Shown here: positions 13,498 through 23,726 of the stretch, in pieces
Layout of the letters: each line of letters opens with the position of its first letter
Numbering within the stretch: the first letter of the stretch is position 1
Source: Vigna angularis
Taxonomy: Eukaryota > Streptophyta > Magnoliopsida > Fabales > Fabaceae
Assembly: GCF_016808095.1 (NCBI RefSeq)
Contig: NC_068975.1
Location: 21,087,501 to 21,151,500, forward strand
DNA length: 64,000 bases
Direction: 5' to 3'
The notes under the pieces: generated by a model
What the model was told of the DNA's origin: nothing
What the model saw: the letters and a program-made list of their open reading frames with translations, nothing else
The model's database searches: none
Position numbers and translations under genes: made by a program

Positions 13498-13502
13498 GCC
13501 TA
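13498..13502. repeat. Target-site duplication GCCTA (left copy)
   Basis: GCCTA directly precedes the left LTR and is repeated exactly at 35080-35084 directly after the right LTR. Five bases is the duplication size expected for Ty3/gypsy integrases. It shows that both LTRs belong to one insertion. Confidence 0.93.
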
Positions 13503-13659
13503 TGTCAACACTCAATTTCGTCCGGGTTGATTAAATAAAATTTATTTTCACCAACAAAGGAAATAAATATCAAAAATACAAAAAAAAGGGGTATATAATA
13601 ACAAAAATTAAAAAATAAAATAAAATAGCAAAAAAATAAATAATAAAAAAAAGGGGTAT

Positions 13660-14060
13660 CAAACGTTCGTCCAAATAATGAGCGTACGTCCTTCCTCACT
13701 GTTGCTGAGCGTTCGTCCTTCCCCACTGTTGTTCAACCGTTCGTCCAAACTGTTGTTCAACCGTTCGTCCTTCCTCACTGTTGCTGAGCGTTCGTCCTTC
13801 CCCACTGTTGTTCAACCGTTCGTCCAAACTGTTGTTCAACCGTTCGTCCTTCCCCACTGTTGTTCAACCGTTCGTCCAAACTGTTGTTCAACCGTTCGTC
13901 CTTCCCCACTGTTGTTCAACCGTTCGTCCAAACTGTTGTTCAACCGTTCGTCCTTCCCCACTGTTCAACCGTTCGTCCTTCACCATTGTTCAACCGTTCG
14001 TCCTTCCCCACTGTTGTTCAACCGTTCGTCCTTCCGCACTGTTGCTGTGACCGTTCGTCC
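13660..14060 (+). repeat. TTCGTCC tandem array in the left LTR
   Basis: Units alternate between CCGTTCGTCCTTCCCCACTG and CCGTTCGTCCAAACTG followed by TTGTTCAA, making a higher-order unit of 52 bp with several copies. The array here is exactly one 52-bp unit longer than its counterpart in the right LTR (about 30783-31131). It lies in U3 upstream of the candidate TATA box. Confidence 0.9.
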
Positions 14061-16752
14061 TCATCATCAAGCGTTCGGTCATGTTTGTTAACGTTCGGTT
14101 TTGATGTGTTTTGTGTTAGTGAGCGTTCAGTTTTATTGTTTAATGAGCGTTCGGTCTTCACTTGAACGCTCGGTCTCATTTGAACGTTCGGTCTCCATGT
14201 GTTTGTCTTCAGCGTTCGTTCGTTTAGCGTTCGGCCCAGCAGCAGCAAACATCATTCGTCAAAGAAAGTGGTAAGGCGTTCGTCCTAATCACTCCCATCC
14301 TCGGCCGCTCGTCCACCTCAACCCTCTGAGTTCTCGTCCTGAGTTCTTTGAGCGTTCGTTCTCTTGTTGCGAGAACGTTCGTCCTTTTTCTCTTCTACCG
14401 TTCGTCCAGAGCGCTCGTCCTGAGCGCTCGTTCACAACACCCCTTTCTCAACGCTCATTCTGAGCGCTCGTCCACCTCCAACATCTATCTCTTCCCGCGA
14501 GCTCATCGTTATCCTCAGCCTGGTACCACCTCCAGGATTCATCTTCAACCTATCCTCACGGCCTTCATCTCCAACACCTCTTTATCCTCTCAATGAGCAA
14601 TTCGTGCTATCCTCCATTGCTTCATCACCTTTCCATCCTTTTGTTCCATCCCTCAGGTACCCATTCGAAACCAATAAACCAATGTTTTTTGAACCCATCA
14701 CCGAGAACATCACCATCCAGCATACCACACGCACAGAAGGATGCCCACAGTATGAAGATGAAGACAAGATGGAGGGGCCCTTACCCTATTTCCTCACGTC
14801 CAAGGACTGTTGCTCAGCATGCAATGGAATGTGTACTCACGGATTATTTCTGAATAGGAGGAGAGGCTCACGGGTTTTGAAGTTTTTTTTTTTATAAAAT
14901 TTTGTTTCTTCTTCACTCATAAAAAAAAACTCACTCATCAACCACACCCCCCAACACCCGTGATCATCTCCAACAATGAATGCCACGACTTAACTTCAAA
15001 CTCTATCACCCACTGCCGTAGCCATCTCCAACACATTATTTCCACTCCAGCCATCACTCTGCTCCTGAAACCCATCCCATAGAACCCATCGCCATCGTCC
15101 TTTTCCTCATCATTCCGCATCAACATCCTCATCTCGGGACCAACTTCATTCCAGCTCCCAGCCCGTAACCAATCAACCTCACCTCACGGCCAACGCTTGT
15201 TACAACCATACCTCCCTACCATCACTGCACAGGCGTTTTTGTTTATCCCCTCAAACCTGCATGAAATAGGATCCAACAATCTTATCAAAAAAAGGGAACA
15301 AGAGACATCTCTCCGACAAGAGAGGAGAAGGAGAATCCAAGAGGAGAAACGTTTTAAAGCTGCGCAGGTATGTTTTTTATCTAAACTCTCAGCCTTTTCT
15401 GTGTGAACGCATGCCCTCTGTTTAGATATGAATGAATGAGGTTGAGTACGAATGAATGATGTCGTATGTATGAAATATGTTTGATCAGTACGTACTAGTT
15501 TGCTTCACCTGTGACTTCACGGTTTGATCAAGAGCACACACCAATATGTATTTTCAATATCCAGATTCACTAAGTGTAAGTAATAATAGTTGAAGCATGC
15601 GTGAACTGAAGGACAGCCATACACTCACTGAACAGAGATCTCTGGGAAAACCGATTCCTCCATCAAGCACACCACGGGAATCTACTATTCCCCAACCATC
15701 ATCTTCATTCACTCATTTTTTTCTAGCATCTGTCCACTGTAACCATAGAAACCTCAACCTTTGAATCCTCTCACCCGTAACCGCCTCAACTCAATCTTCA
15801 TCCATCACTTTCATCCCCAACGCCACCTCCATCATCTTCAACCTATACCTCACGGCCATCACCCCTCACCTCCAACGTCCATCATCCTCATTCCTCTCCA
15901 TTCTCTGTCAATACCGAAAGAACCCCAAGAAACAACTCACGGCCTAACCTCCGAACGGCCAACATCACCACCAACCACCGTAAGTATCACCAACATCCCT
16001 ATAGCACCTCCACTGTCAAACAGCCTCCATCCCAGACACCATCAACTTCTTCTCTCGTCACCACGAAACCCCATTCACCTTCATCATCAATCAACTCAAC
16101 ACCACCGTGAAAACCCAACCTTCACGCTTCCACTTCAAACTTCCACCATCTTCATATTCATCTTCACCATTTTCAGCTCCGCCATCCACTATACCTCCGG
16201 CGTCTGCCCATCGCCCCGTGAACCCGTCATCCTCCTCCACGCCATCATCGCCGTTCCCCACCTCATCATCTTCATCTCCAAATCAGTCCAAATCAGCCTT
16301 CACCTTCGTCATCACCGAACAACATCCACACACCTAGCCCATTGTACAGTCAAGAAAACAACAAGATGAAAGAGAGGAAGATTTGGAACGAGTTCTGGTG
16401 ATGTTAGGGTCAGCCGGATGGCGTGGTGCCTGTCGGGGAGCAGCGGCCGTTTGGAGAAGAGGAGGCCGGCGTGTGGTCGCGCTTGAGGGGGGAGAGACCC
16501 TAAGTCTTTTTCTTTTTTTCGAATGAGTGAGAATGGGAGGAAAGGGGCAGAACCCCTAGTGTTTCAGCTGAAAGGAAGGTCTTGGGCCTGGGTCCAGACC
16601 GTTTCTCCTCTGCCACCCCCATTTCTTCTAAGTCGAGCCTTTTTTTTTCACTTGGGTTTTGGCCCAATCTGTTATCAGAATTTAATCCGGTTGGCACCCC
16701 TTTGTTTCGTTTCCACACCCCTTCTTGCACTTGGGTTTAGGCCCAATTCGTG

Positions 16753-16758
16753 TATAAA
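16753..16758 (+). promoter_or_regulatory. Candidate TATA box of the Ogre-type LTR
   Basis: GTGTATAAAGGG lies about 1.25 kb before the LTR end, after the long C/T-rich U3. Transcription would begin around 16785, placing the hairpin repeats in R/U5. The same site is at 33824-33829 in the right LTR. This is inferred from sequence and position only. Confidence 0.45.
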
Positions 16759-16974
16759 GGGAAAAATAGCTTAGGCACCCCTTTCTCTTATTTATGCACC
16801 TCCGCACTTTTTGCTATTTACTTATCATTTTTTTATTTGTCTTTTATTTTTATTTTTCCTTTGGTTTCCATTTTAAATATTTATCTACCCTTTTTAAGTA
16901 TACTTTTATAAACAATGAAAATATTAATAATAATGAATTTGACAAAATACAAAAAAATACGTTTTAAAGGTTTA

Positions 16975-17366
16975 GGCACATGTGTGATCACACGCATCGT
17001 CCTTGTGCCAAAAACCTTTTCTCTTTCTTTTTTCAAAAACGACAAAAATACGTTTTAAAGGTTTAGGCACATGTGTGATCGCACGCATCATCCTTGTGCC
17101 AAAAACTTTTTCTCCTTTCTCAAAAAACGCCAAAAATACGTTTTAAAGGTTTAGGCACATGTGTGATCGCACGCATCGTCCTTGTGCCAAAAACCTTTTC
17201 TCTTTCTTTCTTCGAAAATCACGAAAATACGTTTTAAAAGGTTTAGGCACATGTGTGATCGCACGCATCGTCCTTGTGCCAAAAACCTTTTCTCCTTCTT
17301 CAAAATCCCAAAAATATGTTTTAAAGGTTTAGGCACACGTGTGATCGCACGCATCGTCCTTGTGCC
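16975..17366 (+). repeat. Five spaced hairpin repeats in the left LTR
   Basis: A 35-bp block starting GGCACA and ending TGTGCC, with GTGTGATCGCACGCATCGTC-type sequence between, occurs at 16975-17009, 17066-17100, 17154-17188, 17246-17280 and 17332-17366. The ends are inverted repeats, and the T-rich spacers (51-57 bp) share TACGTTTTAAAGGTTTA. The right LTR has the same five at +17071. They lie downstream of the candidate TATA box, so they would be in the element's RNA. Confidence 0.9.
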
Positions 17367-18010
17367 AAAAACCTTTTCTCTTTCCTAAAACTAAAATACC
17401 AAAAACATATATAAAATCTTCAGAAACTAAAAAACCTCTACTTCTTTTCAAAACAACAAACAATATCACCTTCCAGAACTACGTGATCCTTGATTCTCCA
17501 TCAAAAGTGGAGATACGTAGGAGCAAGGCCAGTCCTTGTCAGGTTCATTCTCCCAAAAATCCAAATTTATCCATAACAAATTCTCAAACAAATTTCCAAA
17601 CAATTTTCTCAAACAGTTTTCAAAAGAACTACGTAACCCTGATTTCTCATTCTGCATGAGAGTACGTAGGAGCAAGGTCAATCCTTGTCGGGCCCAAAAA
17701 GCTAAAAAATATTGTTTGTTTCTTTTGAGTTTTATTTTAAGGGAAAGTTAAACACTTTGAAAACCACATCCACATTCGCGCATTTAGTTAAAGGTACTGC
17801 CTTAGGGCAGGCGTTGTAGGGTGCTAATACCTTCCCTACACGTAACCGACTCCCGAACCAAGAATCTGGTTCTAATTGACCATGCCTTATCATTTTATGG
17901 TTTTTCCGTAGTTTTCCAGAATAAACTATGGTGGCGACTCCAAAATCTCTTTTCAAAATCTATTCTTTTTTATTGGATCGTCGTCCCGTCGCGATTCCGG
18001 TTGCGACAGA

Positions 18011-18028
18011 TGGCGACTCCACTGGGGA
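18011..18028 (+). promoter_or_regulatory. Primer binding site, tRNA-Arg type
   Basis: TGGCGACTCCACTGGGGA starts two bases after the left LTR. It fits the 3' end of a tRNA (complement begins TGG, for the CCA end) and matches the tRNA-Arg-type primer site described for Ogre elements. It primes minus-strand DNA synthesis. Confidence 0.85.
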
Positions 18029-18860
18029 ATGAGAGAGTCAGGCCATTTAATTAGATGTGCGAATTCAATGTGGTTTTTCTTTGTGTTCTTCTTCCCTTTT
18101 TTTTCTTTATCCTTATTTGATATTTGTCATAATTGTATGTGTGTTTGTTTTGATTATATTGAACCCTAGGGTAGAAAAACATGTTATATCTGCCTGGGAA
18201 TTTTCTGGTTGTTTTGCAGGTGAGGGTTTGGGGTGTACAATTGCATTCTCCCTTCACACACACACAATATGCATATCGTGAGTGGGGCCCTATACCCGGG
18301 TCTGAGCGCAACTTAGAAATAGAGGGGTTGTGTAGCGGTGTCATTTGGGACATACTTCCTGTTTGGCTATCGTGAGAACCCCAGCCAGAGTCTGTTCTCT
18401 TCATTTGGGTCTCCACATCTAGTTGATTACTCTGACTGTTGTGGAGAAACAGTGAAAAGAGCCATAGCTCTGGTGGCCTGATTTAAGCATTAGGGAGCTA
18501 TCCTTGTGAGTGCATATATTTGGCCTTAGAACTTCAGTCATTCAACCTTTGATAAGGCACAAAAGGGAGAAATGTGTATTCTTATAACCCTCATGTTTGC
18601 TTAATAAAAATCACGCACCTTGTACATATCGTCATATCTCTTTATCTTTTTTCTTTCTTTCTTTTGCTTTTTCCTTTTTCTTCGCTCGTTGTTTGTTTTT
18701 CTTCATAGTCTTGTCACATTTTTGTGGATTCTAGTCAAAAAGTATAAAGTTGTGATTAAGGCCCTTAAGCTAAAAATGGAAATTAACATGGAATTTGAGT
18801 CAAGGGGTATAAGAATTTGGTGAGTTTGTCAGAGGGGAAGAATTTGGGAAAATATTAAAC
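18029..18860 (+). other. Leader of the Ogre-type element
   Basis: This is untranslated sequence between the primer site and the first coding remnants. I see no extended reading frame with a recognisable domain. T-rich tracts occur near 18090-18150 and 18620-18700. Confidence 0.6.
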
Positions 18861-18869
18861 GCAAGTCTT

Positions 18870-19995
18870 GAGGCCAAAGCTCTATACAACTAAATCGGGC
18901 AATATACCCATGTCCCGTCCTGGCTGAAGTTTATGGGACCCTTAATCGTTGTTACGAACTTAAAGAGGGAAAGATGTTATGTTGTCTACCAGTGGTGTAT
19001 TTGTGGTTCATTTCCCGTGAGACTGGAGACGCCTTAAATTCCCTGTACCCCATGGACGAATTATTGTAGTATGTAATCGATTACAAGGACGTTGTAAACG
19101 ATTACCCGAGAGAAAATTGGATTTTGTACAAAAAGTCTATCACAGGTACTCAGTCAGGTGAACATGGGTCACCATTGGAAAAAGAAGTGACTTTTAGACA
19201 CTTTTGCGCTTGTCTTAGGCTGTTCCTTGTGAACCACATGTGAAAAGAGTAAATGAATGGGCGCAACTTTGTGCAAGTTTAAATGAAGAACAAGTTAAAT
19301 GGTGTGTCCCTTGGGAGCATAGATCGCAGATTACATATCATTGCGGGAGGTATCCTAATGTACCCCTCATGGGTATTAGGTGTTGTATTAATTGCAATCC
19401 TGTGTTAGCGCAAAAAATAATTTGAGTATCCTGAGAGGATCGCTAACACCTGCATCTCTCGCCACATTGCAGATCATATGAGGAATGAATCTTCGTTGAA
19501 ATGTTCCATCAAGTTAAAGACAATTGGGGGCAATGTTGTTCGCTTCAATGAAAGGCCCAAGATCATGAACTGTTAATGAAAGTTTCCCTTAGCCAATGAA
19601 TCATAGAAAGGGTTAAGACAATCAAGTTGTAATTAATTTCCCTTACCCAAATTGCGAAAAGAAATTTCGAAATGATGAGCAGTGGATAGAAGCAGCAATG
19701 ACAAAACTAGAGAAGGAATGTTTCCATTTAGCTAAGAGGGAACATAAAAGATTGATTAGTCAGATGAAGAAAGAATATGTCGTTGAACAAGGACAAGTTA
19801 AAAGAATTGGAAGAGAAGTCTCTCACAGCTAGCTTCCCTTGCCAATGGAGCCATTGAAAACGTCCTTAAGTTCTTAGTTGATGCTGAGTCTGTAATATCA
19901 ATCATCAACCCGCCTAAGGGGATTGAAACATTCCTCAATAACTGCGAGAAACTGATCAGACAAATGAAGAATGTGATGACTAAAGCCTGCGATGG
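18870..19995 (+). pseudogene. Decayed Ogre ORF1 (the extra ORF upstream of gag)
   Basis: Ogre elements carry an ORF of unknown function before gag. Pieces of it are readable here in shifting frames. About 18920-19055 reads EVYGTLNRCYELKEGK then MLCCLPVVYLWFIS, ending at a TAG. About 19240-19425 contains the well-conserved phrase VPLMGIRCCINCNPVLA (family form close to VPLMGxRGCINYNP). About 19670-19980 reads charged, helix-prone sequence such as WIEAAMTKLEKECFHLAKRE. Stops and frame changes between the pieces mean no full protein can be made. Assignment is by remembered family motifs. Confidence 0.7.
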
Positions 19996-20260
19996 TTGAC
20001 CAAGAATTCCTATGTCTCGCATTTTGGGAACTTCTGAATGATGAATCGCCTTATTGACTCTGTTTCGTGTTAATTTCCAAAATTATACCGGGGCAAATAT
20101 TTTCACAGCTTTGTAGTTTCTGACTAGAGAATTTGAACTATGTTTTCTTTTCTTTTCTTTTTTATTTTTTTTATTTTTCTTTTTTCTTAATTTGTTTCAC
20201 AAAAAAAAATACAGCTAAGCATCTAAGACACCCTAAAGGACACGAACCAGTGGCAAAATC

Positions 20261-21169
20261 ATGGAGAACCAAGTAGAAGTTCAAGAGGGAATGAAAGCCG
20301 ATATCCGACAGCTGATGGAACAAATGAGACAAGTCCTAAAGACCCTGGATGCCTTACAAAGACCTGGATGTTTATGCATGCAACGATCACAACAAGGAGT
20401 TCCAGAAGCACAAACTTTCCCTTCCTATGGTCTTCCCCCGAATTATACTCCACCCTTAGGAGTGGACTTGGGACATCTCGACACTCAAAAGGTCGAAGGT
20501 AATGCAGTTGAAGTAAAAGACGAGCCTGGGGCAACCACTTTCACAATTCCTGGGCAGACGATCCAACCAGGTATTGAGAACACGATAATGAAAAAATAAC
20601 TTGAGACGAAGTCTCTATCTTCTGTCATTACACCAGCAGATTTTAAGGATGATAAGAGCAGATTAGAAGTCCTTGAAAAGAGGTTGAGAGCCATAGAGGG
20701 TGAAGGAAGTTTTGAATTTGGAGATGCTAAAAAACTATGTTTAGTTCCTGATGTGGTGATACCTCCAAAGTTCAGGCTGCCAAAGTTCGAGAAATATCGG
20801 GGAAATACTTGCCCGAGGGGCCATATAAGCATGTACTGCAGGAAAATGGCAGCTTATGCCCTCGATGAAAAACTTTTGATTCATTTCTTCCAACAAAGTT
20901 TAACTGACGAAGCTCTAACTTGGTACATGCGCTTAGAAACTACTCACATCTACTCATGGAAAGATCTGGTTGAGGCATTCCTAAGGCAGTATGGATATGA
21001 TAAAGATTTGACACCTGACAGAGCACAACTGCACAACATGGTGAAGAAAGAATCTGAATCATTCAGAGAATATGCCCAAAGATGGAGAGAAATTTCTGCT
21101 CAAGTAGAATCGCTTCTGAGCAACAAGAAGGTCACTACTGTATTTTTAAGTACTTTACAACCACCATGA
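20261..21169 (+). pseudogene. gag: gag N-terminal and capsid region with one in-frame stop
   Basis: Gag forms the virus-like particle that packages retrotransposon RNA. The frame opens at ATG 20261 (MENQVEVQEGMKADIRQLM, coiled-coil-like, as in Ogre gag), meets a single TAA at 20597-20599 and continues in the same frame to a stop at 21167-21169. The second part holds the retrotransposon gag domain: VVIPPKFRLPKFEKYRG, then MYCRKMAAYALDEKLLIHFF, LTWYMRLE, WKDLVEAFLRQYGYD and SESFREYAQRWREISAQVE. It ends at TLQPP, where family members continue into a linker and zinc knuckle. A frameshift and a motif-array insert follow. Unless the stop is read through, no complete Gag is made. Confidence 0.85.
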
Positions 21170-21244
21170 ACAATTGATAAGCAATGAGAGATTGAAGGTG
21201 GAAGAGTCTTTGACAAGGTGTGGAGCCGAACCAAAGTGCAGAAA

Positions 21245-21790
21245 CGCTCGACGCAAGCACGCGGACAATCACCCTATGGACAACAGAGAGTACCTCATTA
21301 AGAACAGCGTGGGACGCTCGTCCAGCCAACACCATGGGACGCTCGTCCAGCGATTAGAAGGTCACGCTCGTCCTGCACTTAGAGTTGGACGCTCGTCCAA
21401 CGAGAGAGTTCAACGATCGTCCAAGAGAAGCGGCCGCTCGTCCTACATTTTCAAGAGGACGCTCGTCTAACCCAAGAGTTCGACGCTCGTCCGGCAACAC
21501 AAGTGGACGCTCGTCCACCAGAAGAGTTGGACGTTCGTTCGTGAAGCAGACGCTCGTGGATGCTTGCAGATGAGGACGTTCGCCCACCAAATTGAGTTGA
21601 ACGCTCGTCCAGGTTGACACTCGTGACGCTCGTCCAAGAGAATCGGCCGCTCGACCAACATTATCAAGAGGACGCTCGTCCAGCACCAAGAGTTGGACGC
21701 TCGTCCGGCAACACAAGTTGACGCTCGTCTAAGTGGACGCTCGTCCTAAAAAACGCTCGACATAAGTGGACGCTCGTCAAGATATCGGTT
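21245..21790 (+). repeat. GACGCTCGTCC motif array inserted within gag
   Basis: About twenty copies of GACGCTCGTCC or one- to two-base variants occur at intervals of about 23-27 bp, joined by variable purine-rich linkers such as AAGAGTTG. The array and the GC-rich sequence after it (to about 22050, with repeated CAGGCGCGA phrases near 21846 and 21872) separate the capsid part of gag from its zinc-knuckle remnant. The core resembles the TTCGTCC core of the LTR array. Short open frames across it are by-products of the repeat. Confidence 0.85.
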
Positions 21791-22059
21791 CGTCAAGATT
21801 TCAGTGAACGCTCGGGCGCGATTTTTTCCACAGAGCTTCATGCCCCAGGCGCGAATGAGAGGGTGCCAGGCGCGACTTTTACCGATATGTCTATTTAACC
21901 TTAAGAGGCGGAGGGAAGAAAACATCTTTGGTTCGTTGGAGGCGAAATTTCACTGAAAGGAGAGCTTGGAGGACTGCTTGGGTCCTTCATCTTCTTGATG
22001 GCCATGTTGCGTCCCTACGGGTCCAATTGGGCATTGACCGAAGAAATTGCAAATCATGA

Positions 22060-22370
22060 TGAGAAGGTCAACAACTTCACTCCGCTCCCCATGACCCATA
22101 CCGAGCTATTGATATATCTTCTCTGCAGTAACCTCATCGAGGATTTGTCTAAATAGGCCTACACGACCCCCATACCCAAGGAACTAGGTCATAAATGCAA
22201 GGTGTGATTATCATGGAGGAGTGCGTGGACACTCAACAGAGGCACTCAAGGCTGTAAAACATAAAGTGCAATCTTTGATTGATTCAGTGGTCTTACATTT
22301 AAGATTTTTAAAGTTTGAAGAAAGTCAATTGAGTGTCGCGGCAAGGCGTGAGTTCACCTCTACAAATGCC
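22060..22370 (+). pseudogene. gag C-terminal zinc-knuckle remnant
   Basis: About 22072-22150 reads NNFTPLPMTHTELLIYLL, which fits the Ogre gag-pro linker FTPLPMTYTELL. After a stop and a one-base frame change near 22200, the sequence reads CDYHGGVRGHSTEALKAVKH then KVQSLID, matching the family's zinc-knuckle region CxYHxGxxGHSxExCxxxKxxVQxLI but with the third cysteine missing. No protease follows. The fragment is clearly broken. Confidence 0.65.
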
Positions 22371-22379
22371 ATGGACGAG

Positions 22380-23110
22380 TGAAGAGGACTCTCGGATTAT
22401 TTGGAAAGCATAAATTATTGTAAAAGTTGGAACTGATGTTGTTTTGCTCGAGCTTTATTTTGTCTCACTATGAGGTTTATGCTCATTGATATCACGCTTT
22501 CATCCATGAATTTTAATGTGAAATTTCATTACTTGGTATCTCCAAGGTTTACTGGAAATCATGTCCTAATAGGGTGTCGCCAAACAAAAAAAAAATGATA
22601 AAAAAAAGGGAGGTTTGTCGAAATTTCAAATTTTGCAAATTTGTTTACAAGTTCATTTTTCCTCTCTTCCCATTTCTGCTTTGTCTCATATGCATAATGA
22701 TTTCAAAATTTTGTTTTTCATGCTCATGGTGTTCGCTTTGGATCTCATTTCATTCGAAGTCTTTTTCCGTATTTTCTTTGTAAATAATTTTATTTTCTTT
22801 TGAACCCAGTTTTCCATCATTTTGTTTAATTTAGAAATTTTGTTTAGACTGAAATCAAAGAAAAACCATAAAAATCTAATTTTATTTCATCATTTGGGCA
22901 AGATTCACAGTAAGGTCGGAGAGATGTTTTGAACAAAGACATCATTCTGAATATACTGAAACGATCTTAACATTTGATAAATAAAATAAAAATGCATAAG
23001 AAAAAAAAGCAAATAAAGCAGAAAATAAACAAAGGCAAATAAACAGTGTTCAGGGTTCGATCACTAGTGATCGTTAATATTACAAACCGTGAAATATAAA
23101 AATAAAATAA
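22380..23110. other. Spacer between the gag remnant and the antisense gene
   Basis: No coding frame is recognisable. The part adjoining the antisense gene probably includes its 3'UTR: a minus-strand AATAAA lies near 22880. A perfect 16-bp palindrome CGATCACTAGTGATCG is at 23058-23073. Confidence 0.45.
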
Positions 23111-23117
23111 AAGCAGT

Positions 23118-23371
23118 TCAATGGAAGAAAAACTCTCGAGCTGGTTGTGGTGGTCGAAGAGACAGCTCCGTCGAGGGAGGTCTGATGTGGAATCCGCGGA
23201 ACACAGGAGGCGCTGGTGGAGGGAGTTGTCGTTCATCTCTGTCATCCTCAATGATGATCGGAACGGGGAACAAGTCCAGCAGCCTCGGCGCCCGCATGAT
23301 CACCCAGTCGTATTCTTTCAAAAAAAAAAAAGTAAAAAAAATTTGTCAATAATAAGATGAGGAGAAATTTT

Positions 23372-23412
<41 letters not shown>

Positions 23413-23708
23413 TGGAGGTGATCAGGGTACTTACCATACATGTATAGCGGCAGTTGTGAGAACTGAGTGCCGGTAGGGTCTATCTCTGCTTGCCAGCGCC
23501 TGACCCGATTGCCGTGGTTGTTAAACCAGCAATGCACATTGTATTCAGTGGCATCTGCGAAAACCCTTAGTCGAGACGCAATTTCGACAACTTGCGCTCT
23601 GCTGGGATGTGTGACCCCGTAATTGTAAATATTGGTCATCATTCTGACTTGATCGTCAGTAGGTCTCCACCGCTGACTGGTGTACCTCTCCATCTCCATC
23701 TCGTTCAT
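23118..23708 (-). CDS. WUSCHEL-related homeobox (WOX)-like protein, antisense inside the retrotransposon
   Basis: Two exons, 23708-23435 and 23314-23118, are joined by a 120-bp intron with donor G/GTAAGT and acceptor GAAAG; the join keeps the frame and gives 156 residues. Residues 13-72 form a WOX-type homeodomain: RWRPTDDQVRMMTNIYNYGV, later LRVF, then NVHCWFNNHGNRVRR as the recognition helix. Plant WUS-clade proteins usually read NVFYWFQNHKARxRQ there, so the WF-NH-R frame is kept but Q, K and A are replaced by N, G and N. In exon 2, RLLDLFPV (102-109) resembles the WUS-box TLxLFPxx, a repressor motif, followed by acidic and Pro-rich sequence. WOX proteins are nuclear regulators of stem-cell and organ growth. 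The gene is opposite to gag and occupies the place of pol. It may be a captured host gene. Whether it is expressed is unknown. Confidence 0.82.
23315..23434 (-). other. Intron of the WOX-like gene, with long homopolymer
   Basis: On the minus strand it begins GTAAGTACC and ends in a T-rich tract plus AG. It contains a run of over 30 A on the plus strand (about 23374-23407), that is poly-T on the transcribed sense, which works as a polypyrimidine tract but may be of unreliable length. Confidence 0.75.
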
Positions 23709-23726
23709 CTTTCCTCTCTAGGTTTT

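Larger units (their letters stand above)
13503..18008 (+). repeat. Left LTR of the Ogre-type element (4506 bp)
   Basis: It starts TGTCAACACTCAATTTCG and ends GGTTGCGACA. In order it has an A-rich start, a tandem array of TTCGTCC-containing units (about 13660-14060), CGTTCGGTC-rich sequence (14070-14240), a long C/T-rich unstructured stretch (14300-16350), a TATAAA at 16753, five spaced hairpin repeats (16975-17366), two ACGTAGGAGCAAGG blocks (about 17515 and 17664) and a conserved U5 end. It matches the right LTR at a constant offset on both sides of the array. The open frames inside it look like consequences of low-complexity sequence. Confidence 0.95.

Noticed and set aside
13678..14248. 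Open frames of 76-137 aa over the TTCGTCC array (both LTRs)
   Set aside because: Direct consequence of the tandem repeat; repeated peptides occur in several frames.
15761..16369. 202-aa open frame in the left LTR (and its twin at 32832-33440)
   Set aside because: His/Pro/Ser-rich low-complexity translation of C/T-rich LTR sequence, with no recognisable domain; overlapping frames look equally open.
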